Origin: Dolomedes plantarius | Taxonomy: Eukaryota > Arthropoda > Arachnida > Araneae > Dolomedidae | Direction of reading: 5' to 3' | DNA length: 64,000 nucleotides | NCBI GenBank assembly: GCA_907164885.2 | Contig: OU015490.1 | Span: 14,332,995-14,396,994 of the forward strand | In this document: positions 1-9,921 of the stretch, in pieces | How positions within the stretch are numbered: the first letter of the stretch is position 1 | Layout of the letters: every line of letters begins with the position of its first letter | Notes under the pieces: model-generated | Databases searched by the model: none | Seen by the model: only the letters and a program-made list of their open reading frames with translations | What the model was told of the DNA's origin: nothing | Made by a program: the position numbers and the translations under genes

Positions 1-312
1 TCGCTGAGGTCGACCCCTTCCAACTCTCCCATCCTCATTCGTCTTGTGTACTTATTTGGTCTATCTCCTTTCATTCATCCTTTCTGTACAAACCATCTCA
101 ATATACCTTTCTAAATCCCCGACACTACATCTTTCACTCCACAACGCTCCCTAAAATTAACTTAATGAACTTTGCTTAAAGTTTTAAGTCTTAGTAAAAC
201 TATAGCCGCGTTGAATAAAACTTGATATCAAACTTAATAACGATATTATTTATTGATAAAATGAAATTGTAAGATATCCATAAAATTAAATGGTGACAAT
301 GACTGACAAACA
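1..312. other. Non-coding flank downstream of hAT pseudogene
   Basis: AT-rich sequence with no coding or RNA signal recognised. It lies 3' of the minus-strand hAT transposase stop and probably includes the element's 3' flank. No terminal inverted repeat was identified, so the element boundary may lie outside the window. Confidence 0.3.
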
Positions 313-2265
313 CTAATGTGAACAATGGCCTTGCATCTCCTTGGAAAGTTTGGGTAAGTCAGGTTTATATGTTGTTGTTTTTAATTTTAGGTACGATTCC
401 AGGTTCTCATCAATAAGACGATTTCTCAATTTATTCTTGATAAGGTTCATGCTTGAAAATGACTGTTCGCATGAATATGTAGATCCGAATAAGGAAAGAA
501 CAGCAAACGCTAGATTTTTCAGCTGATTATATGAGTCAGGAATGCTGTTCCAGGTGTTGAAAATCAACAAATCTTCATTCTCCAGGTCTTTCAAAGCAGA
601 CCACTTGTGCTGTGAACTAAGTTCACATTTGTTTTTCTCCAATATTTCGAGATCAGCACATAGACGTTCAAATTTCGAGCTCCACAATTCTTTGTTTTTT
701 AAATCCATCAGCTGCATTTCAAAGTTGCCAATGTCAATATTAAAGGGAGAAAAATTTAATTCTGCTACAGTAGCATTAAGAGGTTTTATAACAAAGGCTA
801 ACGTCGCTTTGTTGTTTCTGGCTTCCTGAAACCTGTTGAGAAAAGCTTCCCTCATATTTAAAAGTGTTGCTTTGAAATAAGAAATGTCAATATCTGAATT
901 ATTTTCTTGGCGATGTTTCAACAGACTCGGGAAGTGAATCAAAGTTTCTCTTTCAAAATCGTGAGCAAAAAGAGATAATTTGTTTTCGAATGAAATTACT
1001 TCTTCTAACATCGAAAAAAATTGTGTTTCCTTTCCCCTGTAATTTACGATTTAGCTGATTTAGATGAGACGTAACGTCTACCATGAAATAAAATTTTTGC
1101 AGCCACTGATCGTCCGTTAGTTCTGGATAGTGAACACCTTTCTCAAGGAGAAATGCTTGAATTTCTGTTTTTAAGGAAGCGAAACGTTTTAAAACGTGTC
1201 CTCTTGATAACCAGCGTACCTTGTTATGCAGCAGAAGATCTCCGTACTCACTCTCCATTTCAACTAAAAATTCTTTAAATTGGCGATGATTAAGAGCTTC
1301 AGCTATAATGGAGTTGATAATCTTAAAACCCAGTTCCATAACTTTGCAAATTTCTTCTGGAAATGTCTGCGCACAAAGGGCTTCTTGATGAATGATGCAA
1401 TGGTATGTAAGTATCTCGTGATTAATTTTTTTTCTCAAAATAGCAACAAACCCGTTTCTTATGCCTGTCATACTTTTTGCCCCGTCTGTTGAAATTGAGA
1501 CAATTTTATCTAGCGGAATGTGATGTTTCTCAATGCACTGAATTACAGCATTTGATATATCTTCTCCACGTGTTTGGCCTTTGAGTGGCAATAATCCTAA
1601 AAGTTCTTCTTTAGGACCTGTAGATGAAATAAATCTTACAAACAGTGACACTTGCGCTGTATCATTTATGTCACAAGACTCGTCAACTGCTATTGATAAA
1701 GCTGAAACCATTTTCAGATCTTCGACTTGCTGGTTAGTTATATTCAAAGACATTTTGACTGTTCTGTCTTTCACTGTTTTAGCAGACAATGGTAACTCTT
1801 TAATTTTTTTTAGAATATCTGCTTTGTTCTTAAAATCCCGAAATAGCTCTTCGGATGCATTTATAAAACAACATTTTATGTATTCGCCGTCTGTATATGG
1901 TTTTTCTCTCTTAGCAATCTCTTGACTAACCACAAAACTTGCAATATTAACATTGTTGGAAGATTGCATCCAATAATTAAATACAGAATTTGATTTTTCT
2001 TGACTCTTCTGAAGTTCCTCAACTGCTTTCTTCCTTGCATCACCAACAGGATATTTATTATTAAATGACACGTGTTTAGTCATAAAGTGTCTCTCTAAAT
2101 TTGATTTTTTGTTATGAGCCAATTTTTCCTTACAAATAAGACAAGTCGGAAGGCCATTTAAATTTTGAATAAACGCGAAAGTCTCGGTCCATTCAACTCT
2201 AAATTCGCGGTTTCCGTCTTCCGTTTTTCTTTGTTTCTTCTTTGTAGCTATGTCAAACAGGGCAC
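313..2265 (-). pseudogene. hAT-superfamily transposase with BED zinc finger, one frameshift
   Basis: A cut-and-paste DNA transposase in two frames (2265 to ~1010, then 1011 to 313). Reading from 2265, a BED-type finger is visible (EWTETF, C-L-I-C, then H and KH about 25 residues later). Next comes an RNase H-like core with AVDES and [10 protein letters not shown], the HCIIHQEAL signature, and at the C-terminus the hAT dimerisation block (FGSTYSCEQSFSSMNLIKNK). This layout is that of the ZBED5/GTF2IRD2/SCAND3-like hAT group. The break sits in a run of seven A at about 1014-1020; one base less would restore phase, so it is a single-base indel. Upstream of codon GCC the minus strand reads TTTTTCTAG/G, which could be a splice acceptor. 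No in-frame stops were seen elsewhere, so the copy is young or recently broken. Confidence 0.85.
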
Positions 2266-2533
2266 CTAGAAAAATGTTTCATTTTATAATTGCCGTAGAT
2301 AGAATAGAATAACTTATTCTATTTACAAATTTATATTATTTTATATATTTTTAACCCCAATGAATAATCACAACAAATTATCTTACTTCCAAAACGGCAA
2401 TAATAATAATAAAGCTACCAACACAAAGAAATTACAATTCTGAAATTGATGACAAAAATACCTGTAGGATTTACAGCTGGTTGGTAAAATACAGGTAACT
2501 TTATGCTTCGAGTAGGTACTTTTATCACACGCA
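2266..2533. other. AT-rich 5' flank of hAT pseudogene
   Basis: Non-coding, with ATT/AAT-rich stretches. It lies 5' of the minus-strand hAT transposase and may hold its promoter and 5' terminal repeat. No recognisable TIR was found. Confidence 0.25.
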
Positions 2534-2883
2534 CAAGGGCGTAACTAGGCATTTAAGGGCCCCTGGGCAAGGACACAAATTGGACCCCTGAGTAAATAAT
2601 AAAACCTATTTTTCTGGAGCCTCCCCTCCCCCGCTTCATAAATTTGTTCCCAATAAAACAGTAAGATATTCGATTTATGCTTTCTATTCATTGTAAACTA
2701 AACTTACCTTTTATCCAAAGAAGATATTTTACATTTTTAACTCTACAATCGATATAACTAATTAATACAGTTACATTATTACATTGAAATAAGCATTTGA
2801 AATGGAAAATATCAGAAGCGCAATATTATACCTAATAAGATCATGGAAATTATAAGGATAATGAAAGAAACAGAAATCTAATA

Positions 2884-4106
2884 CACTGAAGTGCCACTGA
2901 ATTAGGGATAGCAAAGCCTATGCAAATTGTGTAGCGCTGCGCATCATGTATGCGCAATTGAGGGCACTGTGGTAACTGAATATATAGCGCGTACTGTGGT
3001 TGTTCTGAATTAGTTGTTGGAATTGCCAGTATGGGTAAACTGCCTGATTTAGACGCCTTCGATCGCGGACAAATCATAGGTGCGCGACGCATGGGCCATT
3101 CAATTTCCGAAATCGTCAGACAGCTAGGATTTTCAAGGTCGACAGTGTCAAGAGTATACCAAGAATACATGGATGGTGGAAAAAAAACTAGCTATCGGGC
3201 AAACTGCAAAGGACAATTAGCCTTGACAGTGCGAGGTGAGAGACGACTCAGGCGTATTGTACGTAGCCAGCGAAGCCAAACATTAGCTCAAATTACCACC
3301 CAGTTTAATGACGGTGCCAGTCGTACAGTCAGTAAACGTACTGTGCAACGCTCGCTCCATCACCGTATGGGTTTCGGGAGCCGTCGACCTACGAGAGTAC
3401 CATTGCTCTATACTCGCCATAGTACTGCACGTCTTTCCTGGGCAAGAGAGCACAGGGACTGGAGTGTAGAGGACTGGAAACGAGTAGCATGGAGTGATGA
3501 GTCTCGATTCCGACTACTTAACGCCGACGGGAGGCTGAGAATATGGCGTCAGGCTCATGAAGCCATGGATCCTGCATGCCTGGCTGGAACTGTACAAGGG
3601 CATGGTGGCTCAATCATGGTCTGGGGTGTTTTTTCGTGGCACAGTTTGGGATCTTTGGTGCGTGTACCAACCTCCCTCAATGCAATTCGGTACGTAGAGT
3701 TGCTGGGTGATCACCTCCATCCGTTTATGCTGTTCTGTTATCCGCACGGTAATGGAGTTTTCCAGCAAGACAACTGTACCTCTCATAAATCCCGGTTGGC
3801 TACTGGCTGGTTGGATGAGCATTCCTCTGACTTCTCTGTCATGAATTGGCCACCTAGAAGCCCAAACTTAAATCCTATTGAGCATCTTTGGGATGTTTTG
3901 GAACAAGGCGTGAAAGGCCATCACACAGCACCAAAGAACCTTACTGAATTATGGACAGCTTTAGCCAATATTTGGCGAGCCATTACCGTGGAACGTTTCC
4001 AGAAACTTGTTGAATCTATGCCTCGTCGTGTGGCAGCCGTTATCAAGGCCAGAGGAGGCCCAACTCGTTACTAGGTAGGTATCCCTAATTCAGTGGCACT
4101 TCAGTG
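2884..4106 (+). mobile_element. Tc1-like transposon, complete, perfect TIRs
   Basis: The terminal inverted repeats are identical over at least 26 bp: CACTGAAGTGCCACTGAATT then AGGGATA at the left, and the exact reverse complement at 4080-4106. TA dinucleotides at 2882-2883 and 4107-4108 form the target duplication. The 1.22-kb body contains one open transposase gene. Identical TIRs and an open reading frame indicate recent transposition. The element lies inside the older hAT. Confidence 0.93.
3031..4074 (+). CDS. Tc1-like transposase, 347 aa, DD36E spacing
   Basis: The product would catalyse excision and TA-targeted integration in the nucleus. The N-terminal third has a paired-type helix-turn-helix (SISEIVRQLGFSRSTVSRVY) and a second basic DNA-binding segment with a GFGSRRPTR linker. 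The catalytic core has the first Asp in VAWSDESRF, the second in VFQQDNCTSH and the Glu in NLNPIEHLW. I count 36 residues between the second Asp and the Glu, rather than the 34 usual in Tc1; DD36E is a described Tc1/mariner subgroup. The C-terminus ends in ARGGPTRY, shared with the broken copy near 50.9 kb. The ATG at 3031 is the first in frame after the left TIR, and no disruption is visible, so the protein could be functional. Confidence 0.93.
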   Translation: MGKLPDLDAFDRGQIIGARRMGHSISEIVRQLGFSRSTVSRVYQEYMDGGKKTSYRANCKGQLALTVRGERRLRRIVRSQRSQTLAQITTQFNDGASRTVSKRTVQRSLHHRMGFGSRRPTRVPLLYTRHSTARLSWAREHRDWSVEDWKRVAWSDESRFRLLNADGRLRIWRQAHEAMDPACLAGTVQGHGGSIMVWGVFSWHSLGSLVRVPTSLNAIRYVELLGDHLHPFMLFCYPHGNGVFQQDNCTSHKSRLATGWLDEHSSDFSVMNWPPRSPNLNPIEHLWDVLEQGVKGHHTAPKNLTELWTALANIWRAITVERFQKLVESMPRRVAAVIKARGGPTRY

Positions 4107-4289
4107 TAGTTATTTTATACAACTCTTTTAATTCCATAAATGTATGGAGACAATATAAACATGTGTTGCTTATGATTAATTGATTACACGAACTTGTATG
4201 GTAGTCTAACTATTAAACTTCTGACATTGCAAAACCGTGAAAACCATATTAGACTAATAAAAGGACTTTTTCCTGTGAAAAAATATGAA

Positions 4290-4692
4290 TGAGCTTAGAA
4301 AATTCAATTTCTTTAGCTCGTTCATTTTCAATTGAAAGCAGTGCCAAACCTGCTAGTCAGCTAGTCGATTCTGACTCATCGTTGATCTCATATAACTTTT
4401 AATTTATTTTCAATTCAGAAAAAGAGCGCTCAGCTTTTGCTACTGTAACTGGAATAGTCAGATTCATTAAACAGGCTGTACCTACATCAGGGTAAGTAGA
4501 CATTAATGAGCTGTGATTTACAATAGCAAGCCTGCCAAATCTTTTACAGAAGTCATCATGGTTATTTTATTTTTGAATGATGATCTTACTGGGAGAATTT
4601 GGGCAGTAAACATTTGTGAAACATCATCTTAAAAAATCTCAGCAAACATCTTGGCTTCATTTTGTAGGTCGTTATCAGAGGCATTAGCAAGG
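4290..4692 (-). pseudogene. hAT transposase C-terminal fragment (ZMYM1-like)
   Basis: The minus strand translates, across stops and small frameshifts, into the hAT dimerisation region: a block resembling TIPVTVAKAERSFSELKINK followed by a segment around GLALLSIENE near 4310-4350. This matches the C-terminus of hAT transposases resembling zinc finger MYM-type protein 1. Several stops make it non-functional. Its upstream part is cut by the insertion at 4700. Confidence 0.65.
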
Positions 4693-5121
4693 TCTACACC
4701 AGGGGTCGTCAACCTTTTAATACCTAAGGCCCACTTTTGTATTTTTGTTGCTGGCGAAGTTTCTTTACCGCCCATCGGTGCATATCAGCAGTGACTCAAT
4801 TTAGCACAAGTGCGAAATACATTTTAGAGGGAAGGGTTTGCAAACAAATATGTACTTAAATTTATCTTTTTATTTGTACTTTATGTCTATATATACAGGG
4901 TCTGTCCAGAAAGTAATGAGACTGATTCCATAAAATTCGATTATCTGAAGATGATTTTACAGACACTTAATATTCTTCAAAATAGCCTCCTCCTGTATTA
5001 ATACACCGTTGCCAACGACTCTGCCACCTATTGATGCCCGCCTAGAAGTCATGAACTGGAATGCTGTTCAGAACGTGCGTTACGTTTTTCTACAAGTTCT
5101 CCAGATTGTCAAAACGATGAC

Positions 5122-5324
5122 CTTTACGTCGAGCTGCGATACGCCATAAAGTTTTGTGTAAATCTAAACAAATCGACTACTGAGACCCTTGCCATGTTAC
5201 AAAAAGCCTACGGGAAAGATTCTTTGTCCAAGGCTAAGTGTTTAGGTGGAACAAAGCCTTCAAAGATGGAAGAGAGGATGTCGATGACGAACAACGCGCT
5301 CAAGTTCTCGAACTTCAGACAATA
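5122..5324 (+). pseudogene. Mariner transposase N-terminal fragment
   Basis: The reading DDLYVELRYAIKFCVNLNKS then ETLAMLQKAYGKDSLSKAK matches the first helix-turn-helix of mariner transposases. A frameshift then moves the reading to a GREDVDDE-like segment, the usual mariner linker before the second HTH. No start codon is in frame because sequence upstream of 5122 is the inverted copy of the 3' end. It stops where the Minos-like element begins. Confidence 0.75.
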
Positions 5325-5690
5325 TAAAGTGGCTCCCAAAAGTGTTCGTACACTTACGACTTTCAATGAAATAGGGGTCTATCCATTAATTAAAATGAAT
5401 ATTTCAGAATGGGTATTTAATAATAAGATCTATAATCTATTCTTAACAAAACTACAGGAAATATTTTAAAAACATAGTAAAACTTTATTTTTAAGAAACC
5501 AGTAATCAAAAAGCAACAAAAACTTTATCTCACAAAAGTCATCGTACACTGAAATATTTTCAGATAAATTCATAATTAAAATTATCGTCTGGCGCTTTAT
5601 TTTGATTTTTGAATTGTGGTGGCATTTAAAATATCGTTTGGCTTTAATTTCTGCTTGCCTACTCCGTAATATTCTATTTATTATTTAAAA

Positions 5691-6716
5691 ATGGCTCGTA
5701 ATCGTAAAGAAACAACAAACAGCATTTGAAAATTGATTATTTTTCATCATAATGGTAAATCAGTTCGGAATATTGCTAAATTACTTAATTTATCCCATTC
5801 TATTGTGCAGTATGTGATAAAACGCTTTAAAGAAGAAAATCGGATCGAAAACAAGGTAAGAAAAGGTCGTCTGGCAAAGTTAACAAAACGTGATCAGAGA
5901 TTTATAATTAGAAAATTTGTGAAAAATCCACGTTTGAGTGCTGCAAAAGTTTCTGCAGAATTTAATGAAACATTTTCTACTTCAATTTCACCTGAAACTG
6001 TTCGACGAGTTCTCAGAGCAGATGGATCACATGGGCGTTCTGCCCGTAGAAATTTTTTTGTGAGTGAGAAAAACAGAAAGCTTAGGCTTTCCTTCGCACT
6101 ATCAATGATAAATAAGCCCCAAACGTATTGGAGTAATGTCTTATTTTCCGATGAAAGCAAATTTAACATTTTTGGTTCCGATGGGCGTATAATTGTATGG
6201 AGAAGAAAAATGAGGAACTTAATCCCAAGAACTTAGTAGGAACAGTTAAGCATGGCGGTGGAGGTGCCCTTGTGTGGGGGTTCATGTCAGCATCAGGACT
6301 AGGTAATTTGGTATTTATTGATGGCATAATGAATCAGGCTATTTATATAAATATTTTAAGAGACAATTTAATATTATCAGCCCAAAATTTGGGTATTGGG
6401 AACAATTTTGTTTTTTTATCAAGATAATAATCCTAGGCACACGGCTCTCAACGTTCGCCTTTGGTGTCTTTATAAATGTACACAAGTTTCGAAAACACCA
6501 CCTCAATCACCAGATTAAACCCCAATAGAACATATTTGGAGAGAACTAGAGGTTCGAGTACGAAAACACGACATTCAAACGAAAAGCGAACTAAAAACAA
6601 TTATGAAGGAAGAATGGATGAACATCGATGCAGAAATTACAAAAGAACTAGTGCAATCTATTCCCAGACGTTTAAAAGCTGTCGTGGATGCTAAAGGATA
6701 TCCTACTAAATATTAA
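5691..6716 (+). pseudogene. Minos-like Tc1 transposase, broken
   Basis: ATG at 5691 (MARNRKETTNSI) is followed by TGA at 5727, then the frame continues as a paired HTH (GKSVRNIAKLLNLSHSIVQYV) and the first catalytic Asp in VLFSDESKFNIFGSDGR. The frame shifts near 6205 (WRRKN to EELNPKN, then GTVKHGGGGALVWGFM). It shifts again at a T-run near 6415, just before the second Asp (YQDNNPRHTA). A stop lies within SPD-TPIEHIW, the third catalytic region. The C-terminus is RRLKAVVDAKGYPTKY. At least two stops and two frameshifts make it non-functional. Confidence 0.85.
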
Positions 6717-6844
6717 TTTAACGAAAAATTAGAATATTTACTAATATGTAGAAATTTTTACAAGTGTACGGTGACTTTTGTGAGATAAAGTTTTTGTTAC
6801 TTTTTGATCATTGGTTTCTTAAAAATAAAGTTTTACTATGATTT

Positions 6845-6960
6845 TGAAATATTTCATGTATTTCATGTATTCTATGATTTTAATGTATTTTTCATGTATT
6901 CTATGATTTTAATGTATTTTTCATGTATTTCATGTATTCTATGATTTTAAAATATTTCAT
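6845..6960. repeat. Short tandem expansion inside right TIR
   Basis: Repeats of TATTCTATGATTTTAATG with TTTTTCATG, unit ~29 bp, give about three to four imperfect copies. They are absent from the left TIR, so they arose after or during transposition. Confidence 0.75.
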
Positions 6961-7071
6961 AGATTATAGATCTTATTAAACACCCATTCTGAAATATTCA
7001 TTTTAATTAATGGATAGACCCCTATTTCATTGAAAATCGTAAGTGTACGAACACTTTTGGGAGCCACTGTA

Positions 7072-7531
7072 TGTCACTTTTAAAAAGCAGTTTATTTTAA
7101 GATAAGACAGGAATTTATTGGAAATTTAATGTAGTAGAGCACTGACCAAACTAGCACCACGATAATGCGCCGGTCCATGCATCCTTCAAGTTAATTCAGT
7201 TCCTTACAAAACACAACGTGGCAACGATGCCTCAACTAACGTACAGCCCCGACATGTCACCGCCGGACTTTTTCCTATTCCCTCAGTTAAAATCCAGCTT
7301 TAAAAGGTCATTGTTTTGACAATCTGGAGAACTTGCAGGAAAACGTAACGTGCGTTCTGAACAGCATTCCAGTTGAAGACTTCTAGGCGGGCATCAATAG
7401 GTGGCAGAGTCGTTGTCAACGATCTATTAATGCAAGAGGAGGCTATTTTGAAGAATATTAAGTGTCTATAAAATTATCTTCAAATAAACGAATTTTATGC
7501 AATTAGTCTCATTATTTTCTGAACAAACCTG
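7072..7531 (+). pseudogene. Mariner transposase C-terminal fragment
   Basis: Around 7160-7300 the sequence reads HDNAPVHASFKLIQFLTKHN then PQLTYSPDMSPPDFFLFPQL, which is the third catalytic Asp region (YSPDxxPxDFFLFPxLK) of DDD mariner transposases. It continues through FDNLENLQENV to INRWQSRCQRSINARGGYFE. Frameshifts are present. The last ~230 bp double as the right inverted arm of the element. Confidence 0.75.
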
Positions 7532-7827
7532 TAGATAAATAGCTACGGATTGCTACGGAGCTCATTCGTTGCTCCCTCGTCCACGAGTATACTTCGAGAA
7601 GTGTCCAGTGATTTATTAACTGTAATCCAAATTTAGAGATGGAATTCAAATGTAAATTGCAAAAGCCCATTTTAAAAAGTCAAAGTCGCGAATGTTTTAG
7701 CAGTGTATTCGATATATGGAGGGCGAACAAAATTTGTAACAACGAACACAAATTCCCGCCGCCCACCATGAAAGCTTGAATCGCCCACTAGTGGGCGGTA
7801 GGGACCAGATTAACTGCCACTGATCTA

Positions 7828-8614
7828 CACTTAAGTCTCCTATAACGCGATGAATTCGTATTGCGTTATATGGAAATCGTATTATAAGAAACTAAATTAA
7901 TTCAAATCAGGAAATACGTTCTATGGAAACCGTGTTATAAGAATCATAGAAATAAGATAAATAAGATTAATTTATACCGCGTTATATGGAAACTACTGCT
8001 GCGTTATATGGAAATCGCGTTATAAAAAAACTCAAAATTCATGCAAATTAAATAAATTCGTACCGCGTTATATAGAATCTCGGAAATAAATAAATTGTAA
8101 TTATAATTAATAAACGAGACTGACGCTATTTTGAACGCGTTCAAGCATGACTGACCATGACGATGAGTCTTAGAACAAGTAAGAACAAATTAGAATCAGT
8201 TTGAAAAAGTTAGAACTTGTATTACAGCAAATAAATTTTACGTAGATGTTCTCCAATGTTAAGCGATTCCAATAACGTAAATTAAATAAGTTAAAAAAAC
8301 TTTATTACACATACTGAATACATTTCAAGGCAATCTTAGAATAAATTATAAGAGAGTAATGCTTTGTTTGCTCATTTTGAAGGAAATTCCCTGATAACTG
8401 GAACTGATAAACAGGGGAATACCCCATAAATGTCAACCACAAATTTTAACTCATCAAATAATTTCTGCCATAGATACATTTTTCAAGCCATTTGAGTTGT
8501 TTGAATGTTCTTGTACGAAAAACGCGTTATAAGGAGACCGCGCTTTAGAAGAGCTGTCGCCGCATTTTATGGAAATCGCGTTATAAAAACACCACGCTAT
8601 AGGAGACTTGACTG
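7828..8614. mobile_element. MITE with CAGTCAAGTCTCCTATA-type TIRs
   Basis: The right terminus (minus strand CAGTCAAGTCTCCTATAGCG) and left terminus (CACTTAAGTCTCCTATAACG) are inverted, with TA at 7826-7827 and 8615-8616. The interior repeats GCGTTATATGGAAATCGCG several times. The TA duplication and CAGT start fit a pogo/Tigger or mariner-type MITE. No coding capacity. Confidence 0.7.
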
Positions 8615-8697
8615 TATTAGGTTTATTTATTTATTTTTATCACCATAAGTATTAAATTATAAATATAAATTTAACACTGGTTGCTTTAAATTACTAT

Positions 8698-8910
8698 CTA
8701 AACTAAGGTACCGTTAACCTTACATTTAGAAAAAAATTCTTTCTCACCTCTTGTTTCTTCTGTAATGCATTCTGTATCTTCGGTAGGTTGCTGGGTTAGC
8801 CAGGAAGACATACAAAAAGAACCCTCTTTTGCTTCAGCATCTTTCCTCCTTTTTTCCAGCCTTTTTGCGGAGCCACTTTTATAAGTCCTTTTCATAGTTT
8901 TTATTTGCAA
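8698..8910 (-). pseudogene. hAT transposase N-terminal fragment (ZMYM1-like)
   Basis: The minus strand starts MKRTYKSGSAKRLEKRRKDA, a basic leader matching the N-terminus of ZMYM1-like hAT transposases (KRxxxSGSxKRKxxK). The reading stays open for about 70 codons, then leaves the family pattern. With the C-terminal remnant at 4290-4692 it is read as the other end of the same deleted hAT. Confidence 0.5.
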
Positions 8911-8935
8911 ATACAGATTTGTATTGTAACTGTTA

Positions 8936-9060
8936 CGAGGGATACGTAATTTTCGTATTTACGAAACAAATGCAAATAAATGCGCAATTTGCCGATATGA
9001 GCAAATAAATGCGAAAATAATTTTTTAACTACTTTTTGGCGAAAACTGTCTAATAAACGG
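8936..9060. repeat. Dispersed repeat, GGGATACGTAATTTTCG family
   Basis: GGGATACGTAATTTTCGTAT near 8939 also occurs (inverted) at 43055-43077, where it forms one end of an inverted-repeat element. This copy appears to be a single end followed by AAATGCAAATAAATGCG repeats. Confidence 0.5.
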
Positions 9061-9639
9061 CTATTTAAAAGAAATCACTTAATACTAATAATTTATTGAT
9101 GTAATTGTTTAACTAAGACCATCCACGGTCTTTAACTGAGAGATATAACTCGCCTTCGGATTTGCTCAGAATTTCACCCGGACAGTTTGCTCGTACCGGA
9201 ATCGAACATAAAAATCTAACAGTAAAAATCAACCGATCAGATTGCTTTCTCGACAGACTTTGTTCTCTTTCGTCATGAGCTGTCTCTCCACTCAGGGTCA
9301 TCTTCCTTTGTCCTCCTTCACACCGATTCTTGGGGGCTCAAATTGTCGCAAGCCAACCCCCTCTCGTTTTTTCTCTCGTTCCCCATGCTTTGACACTTTT
9401 TGTTGCAAGTGGCCAAGTAGAAGGGATCGAAAGGAAGCCTCTTTTCTCAGAACAGTGGGTGGTAATTTCTTCCCACACATCCATGCTCTCCTCAGAATTC
9501 TGCGGGGGAAACCAGTGATTTATGGGCAGCGGCCTGCAGAGCAGTCCTGCACTGATCTTGTGTCGAAGCGGTCTTTGTCGCAGAGCATCAAAGAAAAGAA
9601 GGGACCTTGGGGGCGGGAATGGGGGATGAGAGTGAAATG

Positions 9640-9662
9640 AACCCTACCCGACGGGTAGGGTT
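9640..9662. repeat. Perfect palindrome, 11-bp arms, one-base centre
   Basis: AACCCTACCCG, then A, then CGGGTAGGGTT. The arms are exact inverted copies around a single A. Confidence 0.9.
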
Positions 9663-9785
9663 ACCGTGACTAATGTGATGACAGGAATTGGGGGTACTTC
9701 CCTGCAGTGCAATGTGAATGTACCATAGAAACAAACGGGGAGGGTAGATGCTGTCCCACGCTGGTCAGTCCGTTGGGGCCTGTGC

Positions 9786-9818
9786 CAACACCCCCTATAT
9801 CGGATATAGGGGGTGTTG
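9786..9818. repeat. Perfect palindrome, 16-bp arms, one-base centre
   Basis: CAACACCCCCTATATC, then G, then GATATAGGGGGTGTTG. The 16-bp arms match exactly with a single G between them. Confidence 0.92.
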
Positions 9819-9876
9819 CCTGTGCACAATGAGACTGCTGGCTCGCTCAACTTGTGTATGAATCGCGCGTGCCTCT

Positions 9877-9921
9877 CCGTGACCTTTGGAATCGAAGAAA
9901 ATCGGATTTCGAAGGTCACGG
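9877..9921. repeat. Inverted repeat, 17-bp arms, 11-bp spacer
   Basis: CCGTGACCTTTGGAATC at 9877-9893 pairs with GATTTCGAAGGTCACGG at 9905-9921, 15 of 17 positions. Confidence 0.8.

Larger units (their letters stand above)
5327..7069 (+). mobile_element. Minos-like Tc1 transposon with ~250-bp TIRs
   Basis: Long terminal inverted repeats (about 5327-5575 and 6755-7069) both begin with a GTGGCTCCCAAAAGTGTTCG block. TA lies at 5325-5326 and 7070-7071. The length of about 1.74 kb and quarter-kilobase TIRs are the architecture of Minos-type Tc1 elements. The right TIR is longer because of a short tandem expansion near 6845-6960. The transposase is broken. It inserted into the mariner coding region. 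Confidence 0.85.
4896..7531 (+). mobile_element. Mariner element with long inverted ends, interrupted by Minos-like Tc1
   Basis: The left end is CAGGGTCTGTCCAGAAAGTA and the right end reads CAGGTTTGTTCAGAAAATAA on the minus strand, with TA on both sides. About 230 bp (4896-5125 against 7300-7531) are inverted copies, much longer than usual mariner TIRs. The right arm includes the 3' end of the transposase reading frame, so the left arm is an inverted duplicate of coding sequence. The N-terminal coding part lies at 5122-5320 and the C-terminal part at 7140-7440, with a 1.74-kb Tc1 element between and some mariner sequence lost. Confidence 0.8.
4700..7822. mobile_element. Non-autonomous hAT with 8-bp target duplication, host of a mariner
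   Basis: The left terminus is CAGGGGTCGTCAACCTTTT and the right terminus on the minus strand is CAGTGGCAGTTAATCTGG, both typical of hAT. The flanks gtctacac (4692-4699) and atctacac (7823-7830) match at 7 of 8 bases. Excluding the mariner inserted at 4896-7531, the element itself is only about 490 bp and non-coding, so it is a MITE. The duplication overlaps the left end of the MITE at 7828, which implies that MITE was already there. Confidence 0.8.
2534..8935 (-). mobile_element. Decayed hAT (ZMYM1-like) element hosting the nested insertions
   Basis: The left end reads CAAGGGCGTAACTAGGC followed by GGGCCCCTGGGCAA, typical of hAT termini. Two minus-strand transposase remnants belong with it: a C-terminal piece near 4290-4692 and an N-terminal piece at 8698-8910. 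The middle is missing and replaced by other transposons (2884-4106, 4700-7822, 7828-8614). The right terminal repeat was not recognised, so the right boundary is a guess. That one element spans these pieces is inferred from orientation and order. Confidence 0.45.

Noticed and set aside
9242..9640. 132-codon plus-strand open reading as a gene
   Set aside because: Overlapping readings exist on both strands, there is no recognised domain, and composition alone explains the open frame.
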